Shown here: positions 1 to 8,597 of the stretch, in pieces | How the letters are laid out: each line of letters starts with the position of its first letter | Position numbering within the stretch: position 1 is the stretch's first letter | Assembly: GCF_017355985.1 (NCBI RefSeq) | Contig: NZ_JAFIQU010000001.1 | Location: forward strand, 778,401-842,400 | Origin: Arenibaculum pallidiluteum | GTDB taxonomy: Bacteria > Pseudomonadota > Alphaproteobacteria > Azospirillales > Azospirillaceae | DNA: 64,000 nucleotides | Direction of reading: 5' to 3' | The notes under the pieces: model-generated | Databases searched by the model: none | What the model saw: only the letters and a program-made list of their open reading frames with translations | Told to the model about the DNA's origin: nothing | Program-made: the position numbers and the translations under genes

Positions 1-1
1 C

Positions 2-508
2 GTCTCGGCGATGATCGCCCTGGGCCATCGGCGGATTGGCATGATCGCGGGGCGCTTTCTGGCTTCTGACAGGTCCAGGCAGCGCCATGCGGGTTTCATG
101 GCGGCGCTGAACGAGGCTGGCCTGCCGCCTGGGCCCGTGATCGAGGTCGCCTTCGACGATCTGCGCCTCGGCGGAGGGTTCGGCTCCGCCCTGACGGGAT
201 CGGGTCGGCCGACCGCTCTCTTCTGCTCCAACGACCTGCTGGCGCTGGCGGTGATGGGCGCCCTGCACGATCTCGGCCTTCGCATCCCGGACGACGTATC
301 GGTCGCGGGCTTCGATGGAATCGGCTTCGGCAGCCTGCTTCGCCCAAGCCTTGCGACCGTCGTCCAGCCGGCGCGCGCCATGGGCGAGGCGGCGTTCGAG
401 AGACTTCTGGCGAGGCTGGACGGGGCGCCGCCGGCCCCGCCGCTCACCCTGCCCTTCACGCTCCGGCACGGGGGGTCGCTCGGACCGGCCCCGTCACCGC
501 AGCCCTAG
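2..508 (+). CDS. LacI-family transcriptional regulator, C-terminal part (5' end outside window)
   Basis: The reading frame is open from the window edge, so the N-terminal helix-turn-helix is not visible. What remains is the periplasmic-binding-like effector domain of a LacI/PurR regulator: a GHRRIG segment, the FCSNDLLALAVMGAL segment and the typical IPDDVSVAGFDG motif. The family binds a small ligand here and releases or gains operator DNA. It ends 29 bases before an ABC importer operon on the same strand, so it most likely controls that operon. The effector cannot be read from the sequence. Confidence 0.88.
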   Translation, partial: VSAMIALGHRRIGMIAGRFLASDRSRQRHAGFMAALNEAGLPPGPVIEVAFDDLRLGGGFGSALTGSGRPTALFCSNDLLALAVMGALHDLGLRIPDDVSVAGFDGIGFGSLLRPSLATVVQPARAMGEAAFERLLARLDGAPPAPPLTLPFTLRHGGSLGPAPSPQP

Positions 509-537
509 TCATCCGAGCGATACAGAGGAGGATCACC

Positions 538-1554
538 ATGTCGCGAAGACTGCTCCTGGCGGCCATGGCCGTCGCCACGGCGCTCGCAGCACCACTTGCC
601 GCCGGTACGGCCCGGGCCCAGAGCGCCATCTGCTACAACTGCCCGCCGGAATGGGCCGACTGGGCGGCGCAGCTGAAGGCGATCAAGGAGGTCACGGGCA
701 TCTCGGTGCCCCACGACAACAAGAACTCCGGCCAGTCGCTGTCGGCGCTGATCGCCGAGAAGGCCAATCCCGTGGCCGACGTCGTCTATCTCGGCGGCTC
801 GGTCGGCATCCAGGCCAAGGAAGCCGGCGTCACGGCAGCCTACAAGCCCGCGCATTGGGACGAGATCCCCACGGACATGAAGGATGCCGAGGGGCATTGG
901 TTCACGATCCACTCCGGCACTCTGGGCTTCTTCGTGAACACGGCCGCCCTGGGTGGCAAGCCGGTTCCGCGCTCCTGGGCCGATCTGATGAAGCCTGACT
1001 ACAGGGGCATGGTGGGCTATCTCGACCCGACCAGCGCGGCGGTGGGCTATGTCGGCGCGGTCGCCGTCAACGAAGCCATGGGCGGCAGCTACAAGGACTT
1101 CTCGAAGGCGATCGACTTCTTCAAGGCCCTGCAGAAGAACGACCCGATCGTCCCGAAGCAGACCTCCTACGCACGCGTCCTGTCCGGCGAGATCCCGATC
1201 CTGCTCGACTATGACTTCAACGCCTACCGCGCCAAGTACACGGACAAGGCCCCTGTCGAGTTCGTGATCCCCGCCGAAGGCACGGTGTCCGTCCCCTATG
1301 TCATGAGCCTCGTCAAGGACGGCCCCAACCCCGAAAGCGGGAAGAAGGTGCTGGACTTCGTGCTGTCGGACCGCGGCCAGTCGCTGTGGGCCAATGCCTT
1401 CATGCGTCCCGTCCGGGCCTCGGCCCTGTCGGCAGATGCGGCGGCGAAGTTCCTGCCGGCCGCGGACTACACCCGCGCAAAGGCCGTCGACCTGACCGCG
1501 ATGGCCGCGGCGCAGAAGGGCTTCATGGACCGTTACCAGGCGGAAGTTCGCTGA
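538..1554 (+). CDS. ABC transporter substrate-binding protein
   Basis: 338 residues, with a cleavable signal peptide (positively charged start, Ala/Leu-rich core, probable cut near ARAQS at residues 28-32) and the fold of a family 1 extracellular solute-binding protein. A good ribosome site (AGAGGAGG) precedes the ATG. It should capture the solute in the periplasm for the two permeases downstream. The stop codon overlaps the next start by one base. Similar proteins are often labelled spermidine/putrescine- or phosphonate-type binding proteins. The phosphodiesterase at the end of the operon makes an organophosphate ligand more likely, but that is inference. Confidence 0.9.
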   Translation: MSRRLLLAAMAVATALAAPLAAGTARAQSAICYNCPPEWADWAAQLKAIKEVTGISVPHDNKNSGQSLSALIAEKANPVADVVYLGGSVGIQAKEAGVTAAYKPAHWDEIPTDMKDAEGHWFTIHSGTLGFFVNTAALGGKPVPRSWADLMKPDYRGMVGYLDPTSAAVGYVGAVAVNEAMGGSYKDFSKAIDFFKALQKNDPIVPKQTSYARVLSGEIPILLDYDFNAYRAKYTDKAPVEFVIPAEGTVSVPYVMSLVKDGPNPESGKKVLDFVLSDRGQSLWANAFMRPVRASALSADAAAKFLPAADYTRAKAVDLTAMAAAQKGFMDRYQAEVR

Positions 1555-2459
1555 TGGCGACCGGGGGCGAAGGAAGCGGCGCGGGAGCCCTGCCGTTGCG
1601 GTCGCGGCGCGGGCGAACCACGCCTTCTCTCCGGCTGACCGGCCGGCGCGAGGCCGTCCTGCTCGCGGGCATGCTCGCGCCGGCCGCGGTGGTGTTCTCG
1701 GCATTCTTCCTGGTTCCCCTGGCTCGTCTCTTCGCGATCGGAGGCTCGGGTGCGGCCGGGTGGTCGGCCTACCTTTCTGTGCTGACCAACCCGGCCCATC
1801 TCTCCAGCCTCGTCTCGACGGTGCTGCTCTCCCTGGCGGTCACGGCTGTCACGCTGGCGATCGCGACGGCCGCCGGCCTGTTCCTCGAGCGGAACCGCTT
1901 TCCAGGCCGCTCGCTGCTGGTGGCGCTGCTGACCTTTCCCTTGGCCTTCCCAGGCGTGGTGATCGGCTTCATGGTGATCATGCTGGCCGGAAGGCAGGGC
2001 CTCGTCGGCGAGGTCTCGCGCGCGCTGACAGGCGAGCGGCTTGTCTTCGCCTATTCGATGACCGGCCTCTTCCTGGGCTATGTCTACTTTTCGATCCCGC
2101 GCGTCATCCTGACCGTGATGGCCTCCGCGGAGAAACTGGACCCCCGGCTCGAAGAGGCGGCGCGCTCCCTCGGCGCGCGCCCCTGGCAGGTCATGGCGCA
2201 TGTGGTCCTTCCGGCCCTGAAACCCGCCTTCCTGTCGGCCGGCGCGATCTGCTTCGCCACGGCCATGGGTGCCTTCGGCACCGCCTTCACCCTGGCGACC
2301 CGGATCGAGGTGCTTCCCATGACGATCTACACCGAGTTCACACTGCAGGCGAACATCGCCACGGCCGCCGCGCTCAGCTTCGTCCTGGGCCTCGTCACCT
2401 GGGTGGCGCTGGCGCTCGCCCGCAACTTCGCCGGCAGCAGCGTCGCGGCGGCCGGGTGA
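1554..2459 (+). CDS. ABC transporter permease (first of pair)
   Basis: 301 residues from the ATG that overlaps the preceding stop (TGATG). About six hydrophobic helices are visible, with the BPD_transp_1 loop near EEAARSLGARPWQVMAHVVLP, which contacts the ATPase. A basic N-terminal tail of about 30 residues precedes the first helix. It forms the membrane channel with the next permease. The tight overlap implies translational coupling and roughly equal expression of operon members. Confidence 0.92.
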   Translation: MATGGEGSGAGALPLRSRRGRTTPSLRLTGRREAVLLAGMLAPAAVVFSAFFLVPLARLFAIGGSGAAGWSAYLSVLTNPAHLSSLVSTVLLSLAVTAVTLAIATAAGLFLERNRFPGRSLLVALLTFPLAFPGVVIGFMVIMLAGRQGLVGEVSRALTGERLVFAYSMTGLFLGYVYFSIPRVILTVMASAEKLDPRLEEAARSLGARPWQVMAHVVLPALKPAFLSAGAICFATAMGAFGTAFTLATRIEVLPMTIYTEFTLQANIATAAALSFVLGLVTWVALALARNFAGSSVAAAG

Positions 2460-2463
2460 TCGC

Positions 2464-3270
2464 ATGAGGTCGCGCCCCATCGCCTTCTGGCTGCAGCTCG
2501 GCTTCACGCTGCTGGTCTGCGCCTTCCTGATCGTTCCGGTCTGCCTGTCCATCATGGCCGGGATCACCGCCAACTACTTCGTCGGAATCGGCGGCGGCGT
2601 CACTCTGCGCTGGATCGGCGAGGTCTGGCGGCTGTACGCCGACACGATCTTCCTGTCCCTGCGCATCGCGCTGGCCTGTCTTGCCTGCACCCTCGTCCTC
2701 GGCGTGCCGGCGGCCTACGTGCTGGCGCGCCGCCCCGGCCGGATCGCCCGCGCCATAGAGGAGCTGCTGGTGATGCCGGTCGCCGTTCCCGGCCTCGCCA
2801 CGGCGCTGGCGCTGATCGTCGCCTATGGCGGCTTCGGCGATTTCCGGCGCAGCTGGCTCTTCATCCTCGTGGGGCATGTCCTCTTCACCCTGCCCTTCAT
2901 GGTCCGGTCGGTGCTCGCGGTGCTGTGCTCCATCGACCTGCGGATGCTCGAGGAGGGCGCGGCGAGCCTCGGCGCCCGCTTCCACCAGCGATTTTTCGGC
3001 GTTGTCCTGCCGAACTGCCGGTCAGGGATCCTGGCGGGGTCGCTGATGGTCCTGACGCTTTCCGTGGGCGAGTTCAACCTGACCTGGCTGCTCCATACGC
3101 CGCTGACCAAGACGCTGCCCGTCGGGCTCGCCGACAGCTATGCCTCGCTGCGGATCGAGATCGGCAGCGCCTACACCGTCGTGTTCTTCGTGATCATCAT
3201 CCCGTGTCTCGTCCTGCTTCAGCGCTTCGGCGCGACAGGACGCCCGCGAACCCGCAAGGCCAAGCCGTGA
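2464..3270 (+). CDS. ABC transporter permease (second of pair)
   Basis: 268 residues, starting four bases after the first permease. Six predicted membrane segments, with the coupling-helix motif EEGAASLGARFHQRFFGVVLP in the expected place. This is the second half of the heterodimeric inner-membrane channel of a PotB/PotC-like or phosphonate-like importer. Its stop overlaps the GTG start of the ATPase gene. Confidence 0.92.
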   Translation: MRSRPIAFWLQLGFTLLVCAFLIVPVCLSIMAGITANYFVGIGGGVTLRWIGEVWRLYADTIFLSLRIALACLACTLVLGVPAAYVLARRPGRIARAIEELLVMPVAVPGLATALALIVAYGGFGDFRRSWLFILVGHVLFTLPFMVRSVLAVLCSIDLRMLEEGAASLGARFHQRFFGVVLPNCRSGILAGSLMVLTLSVGEFNLTWLLHTPLTKTLPVGLADSYASLRIEIGSAYTVVFFVIIIPCLVLLQRFGATGRPRTRKAKP

Positions 3271-4322
3271 CCCAGCCCTTTCACCTCGAACCCGTCCCGA
3301 TCCGCATGATCCGGTGCGCCAAGACTTTCGACGGGGGCGTCCGGGTCCTCGATCCCGTGGACCTGGAGATCGGGGGCGGCGAGACCCTCGTCCTTCTCGG
3401 CCCGTCCGGTTGCGGGAAGACCACGCTGCTGCGGCTGATCGCCGGCCTGGAGTGGCCGGACGCGGGCGGCCGCGTCGTCTTCGGCGGCGAGGACGTCACG
3501 GCGCTGCCGATCGAGCGGCGGAACGTCGGCATGGTGTTCCAGAGCTATGCCCTCTTCCCGAACATGACCGTCGCCGAGAACGTCGGCTACGGGCTGCGCG
3601 TGCGCGGAATCGAGCGCCTGGAACGAGCCCGGCGCGTCGGCGAGATGCTGGAGATGACGCATATCGCCCCGCTCGCCGACCGGCGCATCGACCAGCTCTC
3701 GGGTGGTCAGCGCCAACGGGTCGCCCTTGCCCGGGCGCTGGTCGTCCGCCCGCGCGTGCTGCTCCTGGACGAGCCGTTGACGGCGCTGGACGCAAAGCTG
3801 CGGGATACGCTGCGGCTGGAGATCGACCGGCTCCTCCAGGATCTCGGAATCACTGCCGTCTACGTGACCCACGACCAAGCGGAAGCCATGGCGCTCGGCG
3901 ACCGCATCGTCGTGATGTCCAAGGGACGGATCGAGCAGATCGGCACGCCGCGCGAGATCTACCGCAACCCTGCGAGCCCCTTCGTCGCGGGTTTCGTCGG
4001 CACCATGAACCGCCTTCCGGCCGAGGGTGGCGGCGGACTCCTCCGCATCGGCGGCGCCACCCTGCCCTGGTCCGGCCCCATGGGGCCGGTCGAGGTGATG
4101 GTGCGCCCCGAGGATCTCACGGTCGAGCCTGAGGCGGGTGCCGAAGGCTACACGCTACCGGCAAGGATTTCCGCGGCCGTATTCCTTGGCGACCGTACCC
4201 GCCTCGTGGCGGAAACCTCCGACGGAACGGAGCTGACCATCGACACCGACCCGCACCGGCCCTTCGCGCGCGGCGACCAGATCCGGCTGCGTATCGATCC
4301 CTCCCGCATCCTGAGCCCGTGA
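3267..4322 (+). CDS. ABC transporter ATP-binding protein (PotA/UgpC type)
   Basis: 351 residues if read from the GTG overlapping the previous stop (GTGA). An ATG at 3306 is a shorter alternative. All ATPase motifs are present: Walker A GPSGCGKTT, signature LSGGQRQRVALARA, Walker B LLLDEPLTALD and the switch histidine in YVTHD. A C-terminal TOBE-like domain follows (about the last 100 residues), as in MalK/PotA/UgpC importers, where it takes part in regulation. It energises the two upstream permeases. Confidence 0.93.
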   Translation: MTQPFHLEPVPIRMIRCAKTFDGGVRVLDPVDLEIGGGETLVLLGPSGCGKTTLLRLIAGLEWPDAGGRVVFGGEDVTALPIERRNVGMVFQSYALFPNMTVAENVGYGLRVRGIERLERARRVGEMLEMTHIAPLADRRIDQLSGGQRQRVALARALVVRPRVLLLDEPLTALDAKLRDTLRLEIDRLLQDLGITAVYVTHDQAEAMALGDRIVVMSKGRIEQIGTPREIYRNPASPFVAGFVGTMNRLPAEGGGGLLRIGGATLPWSGPMGPVEVMVRPEDLTVEPEAGAEGYTLPARISAAVFLGDRTRLVAETSDGTELTIDTDPHRPFARGDQIRLRIDPSRILSP

Positions 4323-5149
4323 CCGCCATGCTCATCGCCCAGCTCACCGATCTGCACGTCAAGCCCGCGGGGCGCCTCGCCTATAGGAGGGTGGACACGG
4401 CGCTCCACCTCAGGGCCGCCGTGGACGCCCTGCTGCGCCTTGATCCGCAGCCCGATGTGGTGGTGATCACCGGGGATCTCGTGGACGCCGGCCTTCCCGA
4501 GGAATACGCGCTCCTGCGCGAGTTGCTGAAGCCGCTCACGCTGCCGCTCTACGTGATCCCCGGCAACCATGACCAGCGCGCACCGCTCGCCGCGGCCTTC
4601 GCCGACCACGACTATCTGCCGCGTGACGGCGGCTTCCTCCATTATGCGGTCGAGAACTGGCCGCTGCGGCTGATCGCGCTCGACACGGTCGTTCCGGGCC
4701 AGGGGGGCGGGATGCTCTGCGACGAGCGGCTCCGATGGCTCGATGCCCGGCTGTCGGAGGCGCCCGGGGCGCCGACCGCGATCCTGATGCATCATCCGCC
4801 CTTCCGGACCGGCATCGCCCACATGGACCGGATCGGCCTCGGAAACGCTCCGGCCTTCGACGAGGTGCTACGCCGGCATCCTCACGTGGAGCGCGTGCTC
4901 TGCGGCCACATCCACCGGCCCATCCAGGCGCGGTTCGGCGGGACGCTAGCCTCCACCGCGCCGTCGGTCGCACATCAGGTCGCGCTGGACCTGACCCAGG
5001 ACGGGCCTTCGGCCTTCGTGATGGAGCCGCCGGGCTTCCAGATCCATCTCTGGGACGCGGAGGCCGGCATCCGCAGCCATACGGCCGTGATCGGCGACTT
5101 CGGCGGGGCGTCGCCCTTCTTCGACCCCGAGGGGCGCCTGATCGATTAG
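4319..5149 (+). CDS. Calcineurin-like phosphodiesterase (CpdA/GpdQ type)
   Basis: About 276 residues. The GTG at 4319 overlaps the ATPase stop, and an ATG at 4328 is an alternative. The five metal-binding blocks of class III phosphodiesterases are present: TDLHV, ITGDLVDAG, GNHDQR, MHHPPF and GHIHRP. The family hydrolyses phosphodiesters such as cyclic nucleotides or glycerophosphodiesters with two metal ions. No signal peptide is seen, so it acts in the cytoplasm. Being last in an importer operon, it probably cleaves the imported substrate, which points to a glycerophosphodiester-like compound rather than cAMP signalling. Confidence 0.88.
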   Translation: MTAMLIAQLTDLHVKPAGRLAYRRVDTALHLRAAVDALLRLDPQPDVVVITGDLVDAGLPEEYALLRELLKPLTLPLYVIPGNHDQRAPLAAAFADHDYLPRDGGFLHYAVENWPLRLIALDTVVPGQGGGMLCDERLRWLDARLSEAPGAPTAILMHHPPFRTGIAHMDRIGLGNAPAFDEVLRRHPHVERVLCGHIHRPIQARFGGTLASTAPSVAHQVALDLTQDGPSAFVMEPPGFQIHLWDAEAGIRSHTAVIGDFGGASPFFDPEGRLID

Positions 5150-5176
5150 GGCAAGTCGGGCGCAGTGAGCTCCGGG

Positions 5177-6136
5177 CTACCAGATATCCGCGTCGCCGGA
5201 CATGCGTTCGGCCGCCCCGCCCGCGAAGAACGGGACCAGCGCCGCAGCCACCTCGGCCGGGCGGTCCTCGGGCTGGAGATGACCGCCGGTTGTCACGGCA
5301 CACGCGACCTCGTCGGCCCAGGCCTTCCAGGTCTCGACCGGGCCGCGGCCGCCGCTCTCCCTGGAACCCGGCCAGAGCACGAGGACCGGGCAGTCCAGCT
5401 TGCGTCCCGCGGCGCGGTCCGCCTCGTCGTGGGCGAGATCCTCGTCCAGCGCGGCGCGATAGTCCTCGCATATCGCGTGCCGCACGGACGGGTCCCGGAA
5501 GGCGGCGCGGTAGGCCTCCCTCGCCGCGGGCTCGATCACCTCCTCGCTGCCCCCGCCCATGGACGCGAAGGCGCGATCGATGAAGGCGTCCGGCGCCGCG
5601 GCGAGCAGGCGTTCGGGCAGGTCATGCTCCTGCGCCAGCAGGAACCAGTGATAGCTCCTGCGGGCATAGCGGAAGTCGACCGCCAGCATCGCGTCGAGCG
5701 TCGGAATGACGGCCAGGGAGGCGAAGCGGACGACGGTGCCGGGATGGTCGAGCACCAGACGGTAGCCCACGCGCGCGCCGCGGTCGTGCCCGGCGAGTGC
5801 GAAGTGCTGATGCCCGAGTGCCCGCATCAGCGCCACCAGCGCCGCCCCGGCCCGCCGCTTCGTCCAGCGCGGTGCCATCGCATGGGGCCTGCTGGCGCCG
5901 TAGCCCGGCAGGTCGGGAATGACCAGCGTGTTGCTGCGCGCGAGGTCCAGCGCCACCTTGCGCCAGGCGATATGCGTCTGCGGATAGCCGTGGAGAAGCA
6001 GGAGCGGAGGGCCGACGCCGCCGGTCACGCCGGCGAAACGGACCCCGCCGGCATCGACGTCCAGCCTGCGGAAGCCCGGAAAGAACAGTGGCGCCGTGCC
6101 GCCTTCCGCCGTGACGCCGGGGTCCCGTTTCGTCAT
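5177..6136 (-). CDS. Alpha/beta hydrolase, haloacetate dehalogenase-like
   Basis: 319 residues of alpha/beta-hydrolase fold: HGYPQTH oxyanion region, GHDRGARVGYR with Asp as nucleophile instead of Ser, and SYHWFLLAQ, which in fluoroacetate dehalogenases provides the halide-binding His-Trp pair. These features point to C-halogen bond hydrolysis. From memory of the family, the stretch that usually carries the catalytic acid (LDILPT-like) appears shortened here to LAVIPTLDAM, so activity is uncertain. It may be an epoxide hydrolase-type relative. It converges with the phosphodiesterase gene and follows another hydrolase by seven bases. Confidence 0.75.
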   Translation of the reverse strand: MTKRDPGVTAEGGTAPLFFPGFRRLDVDAGGVRFAGVTGGVGPPLLLLHGYPQTHIAWRKVALDLARSNTLVIPDLPGYGASRPHAMAPRWTKRRAGAALVALMRALGHQHFALAGHDRGARVGYRLVLDHPGTVVRFASLAVIPTLDAMLAVDFRYARRSYHWFLLAQEHDLPERLLAAAPDAFIDRAFASMGGGSEEVIEPAAREAYRAAFRDPSVRHAICEDYRAALDEDLAHDEADRAAGRKLDCPVLVLWPGSRESGGRGPVETWKAWADEVACAVTTGGHLQPEDRPAEVAAALVPFFAGGAAERMSGDADIW

Positions 6137-6143
6137 GGCGCCC

Positions 6144-7106
6144 TCAACCCGCGGCCGCGGCGGTCACGAAGGCGGCAAGCTCCCGGCCGAAGCGGGCCGG
6201 CTCCTCGAAGAAGGGGCTGTGGCCGCTTTCGCCGTAGACCGAGAGACGGCTGTCCGGCTTGAGCGCCCTGATCCTCTCCGACATCGCCAGGCGGACCAGC
6301 CGGTCGTGGATCCCGTGCGTCAGCAGGATGGGACCCGCATAGGCCTGGAAGTCGGGCTCGAGGTCGGGCGTGCTCGTCCTGACGAGACCTTCGCCGACGG
6401 CTCGTTCCGCCATGCCGTTGACGACAAGCATGCGCTGCATCTCGGCGGCCGGCGGCTGCCGGTGGAAGCAGGCGCCAAGGAAGCTGGCGGTCTCGGCGGT
6501 GCGTTCGCCGAGATCGTGCGAGATGGTGGTCTGGGCATAGGTGCCCGCAAGCGGCGTGAGAAGATCCGGCGACAGCCTGGTGACGGCGGCGACCAGGTTG
6601 ATCCCCGCGACCCGTGAGCCGCCATGGGAGCGGAGATATCCGCCGGCGACGAACCCGCCGAGCGACCAGCCCACGAGCACGGGACGGCGGAGCTTCGCGG
6701 CGGCAATGACCGCGGCGATGTCCTCTCCCCAGAGCCCGGCATCGGCATAGGCCTCGGGCGCGCGCGGCTTGTCCGAATCCCCGTGGCCGCGGAGATCGAA
6801 GCGGACCAGGCGGAAGCCCGCCAACGCGGGATCCGCGAACTGCTTGTCCCAGCTCAGCCGGCTCTGGCGCAGACCGTGAATGAACAGGATCTCGGGCGCG
6901 CCGGGATCGCCCTGCGCCTCGCCCGAGAGCATCGTGCCGTCTGCCGACCGGGCGATGAACGGCTCGCGCGGGGCTGCCGGCTGGGCGAGGGGCGGCTGGG
7001 CGATGCCCGCGCGTGCGAGGACCGGAGGCGCCAAGGTCGTGAGGGCTGCCGCCCCCGCCATGCCTAGCATCAGGCTCCGCCGGTCGATGCCATCACGGGT
7101 TTCCAT
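6144..7106 (-). CDS. Alpha/beta hydrolase with twin-arginine signal
   Basis: 320 residues. The N-terminus DRRSLMLGMAGAAALTT looks like a twin-arginine export signal, so the enzyme probably folds before reaching the periplasm. The nucleophile elbow is GWSLGG (Ser) and the C-terminal histidine lies in GESGHSPFFEEP. The family includes esterases and cofactor-free haloperoxidases. The substrate is unknown. It is transcribed divergently from a TetR regulator over a 77-base gap containing an inverted repeat, so that regulator probably represses it and the dehalogenase-like gene downstream. Confidence 0.85.
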   Translation of the reverse strand: METRDGIDRRSLMLGMAGAAALTTLAPPVLARAGIAQPPLAQPAAPREPFIARSADGTMLSGEAQGDPGAPEILFIHGLRQSRLSWDKQFADPALAGFRLVRFDLRGHGDSDKPRAPEAYADAGLWGEDIAAVIAAAKLRRPVLVGWSLGGFVAGGYLRSHGGSRVAGINLVAAVTRLSPDLLTPLAGTYAQTTISHDLGERTAETASFLGACFHRQPPAAEMQRMLVVNGMAERAVGEGLVRTSTPDLEPDFQAYAGPILLTHGIHDRLVRLAMSERIRALKPDSRLSVYGESGHSPFFEEPARFGRELAAFVTAAAAG

Positions 7107-7122
7107 TGGGCTGCTCCATTTA

Positions 7123-7138
7123 TTTAGTGACTACTAAA
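7123..7138. promoter_or_regulatory. Probable TetR operator (inverted repeat)
   Basis: TTTAGT and ACTAAA are perfect 6-base inverted arms separated by GACT. The repeat lies in the 77-base gap between the divergent hydrolase and TetR genes. The overlapping core TAGT-G-ACTA is also palindromic. Position and symmetry fit autoregulation and divergent control, but binding is inferred. Confidence 0.6.
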
Positions 7139-7183
7139 GAAAGCCTGCTTGCGGCGGAACGTCAAGGGGCTATCCTGACGCGC

Positions 7184-7834
7184 ATGGATTCCTCCTCCAC
7201 CAAACCCCATGATGCGTCCCCGCGCCGCCGTGGCCGGCAGGCGACCTTCGACAGGAACGAGGCGCTCGATATCGCGCTCGACCTGTTCTGGCGGCACGGC
7301 TACGAGGGCGTCAGCGTCGCCGATCTGACGAAGGCGATCGGGATCGCGGCGCCGAGCCTCTATCACGCCTTCGGCAGCAAGGCGGATCTCTACCGCGAGG
7401 TGCTGCGTCACTATGGATCCAACGGGATGAGCCCGGACGAGATCGCCGCGGCGCCGTCGAGCCAGGATGCCGCCCGCCTGATGCTGGAGCGCGGCATCGC
7501 GGCGGTCACGACGCCAGGCCGGCCGCTGGGATGCATGATCTCCAGCGGCATGCTGATGAGCTCCCCCGAGAATGCCGATCTGGTGGCCGAGCTCAGGAGG
7601 CTGCGGGCATCGCTCCGCGAGGCGCTGCAGCGCCGCATCGCACGGGACGTCGAGGAGGGGCTGCTGCCGGAAACGACGGACGCGCCGTCGCTCGCGCGCT
7701 TCTTCGCGGCCGTCCTGCAGGGCATCTCGGTCCAGGCCCTGGACGGCGCCACCGCCGCCGAACTCCGCGCGGCGGCCGCCGCGGCGCTCCGGGCTTGGCC
7801 GGCGGGGAGCCGCACCACGAGCGACGCCAACTGA
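7184..7834 (+). CDS. TetR/AcrR-family transcriptional regulator
   Basis: 216 residues from the ATG at 7184 (MDSSSTKP). An upstream in-frame ATG at 7106 would read through the promoter region and is rejected. The N-terminal HTH is clear: ALDLFWRHGYEGVSVADL, then GIAAPSLYHAFGSKADLYREVL. The C-terminal ligand domain resembles TetR_C regulators of the YcdC/AcrR kind. It should repress the divergent hydrolase genes until a ligand binds. Confidence 0.92.
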   Translation: MDSSSTKPHDASPRRRGRQATFDRNEALDIALDLFWRHGYEGVSVADLTKAIGIAAPSLYHAFGSKADLYREVLRHYGSNGMSPDEIAAAPSSQDAARLMLERGIAAVTTPGRPLGCMISSGMLMSSPENADLVAELRRLRASLREALQRRIARDVEEGLLPETTDAPSLARFFAAVLQGISVQALDGATAAELRAAAAAALRAWPAGSRTTSDAN

Positions 7835-7882
7835 TTGCGCCCGCGAAGACCGGCCGGACCTAGGCGCCGGGACGGAGCCGGT

Positions 7883-8428
7883 TCAGGCCCTGGGCTGGCG
7901 GGAGCGCAGGGCTCCCGAATCCTCCAGGCGGATCACGGAGTTGACGATGGCGCGCTGGAACGCCTTGGCGCCGCTCGGGATCTGCATGCCGTCGCCCGTG
8001 GTCCAGAACTCGACGAAGGCGGCATCGGCATCCTCCTCGCCGGTCGGCCGCTCGATGGTGACGCCGAGTCCGATCTCGGCGGTTGAGCCGCGATAGTCCC
8101 TGACAGTGATCTGGCCTTCCCAATGGAGGCCCTGCGGAGGCTGCCCCGTGCGGACGGCGCTCCAGCTCCGGAGGTAGTCGAGGAAGCCCTCCGAAGTGCG
8201 GTCGACGCGCATGTAGGCGCTGCGGTCCATCACGCCGTGGGCGAGCTTGATCGTGTATCCCGCCGTCGCCAGCGCATCCCCGACCTCGGCCGCCAGCTTC
8301 TCCATCAGCGAGAAGGCGCGCCGCACGTTCGCGGCAAGCGCCTGGGCATAGCCCTCGCCTTCCAGCGTAGCGCGGCGCCGCTCCCGGTCGGAGCGGTACG
8401 CATCGAAAAGATCGTCCGTAGCTGCCAT
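7883..8428 (-). CDS. Hypothetical protein
   Basis: 181 residues, soluble, no signal peptide or membrane segment. The N-terminal third is helical and charged (ATLEGEGYAQALAANVRRAFSLMEKLAAEVG). The rest is mixed alpha/beta. I do not recognise the family. It converges with the TetR gene and is divergent from the histidine kinase gene with a 169-base gap, so it may share control with the kinase. Confidence 0.7.
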   Translation of the reverse strand: MAATDDLFDAYRSDRERRRATLEGEGYAQALAANVRRAFSLMEKLAAEVGDALATAGYTIKLAHGVMDRSAYMRVDRTSEGFLDYLRSWSAVRTGQPPQGLHWEGQITVRDYRGSTAEIGLGVTIERPTGEEDADAAFVEFWTTGDGMQIPSGAKAFQRAIVNSVIRLEDSGALRSRQPRA

Positions 8429-8597
8429 CGGGCGCCCTGGATTGCCGGGGTTTTGACACGCATACCCCGCTTCCTCGCACGAAAGCTATTGAGAAGCGCT
8501 TAAAACGCCGCAGCCGGCAGGCCGTGACCGTCCGCCGCCATCGTCGGAGCCCACGCGCGGGACAGCCGGTGACGACCTCCCCTTTCGATTTCATACT

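Noticed and set aside
8453..8458. TTGACA as a -35 element for the kinase gene
   Set aside because: No acceptable -10 sequence lies 16-18 bases downstream.
8499..8510. TTAAAACG near the histidine kinase as another flagellar-type box
   Set aside because: Only one half-site is present and the neighbouring genes are not flagellar.
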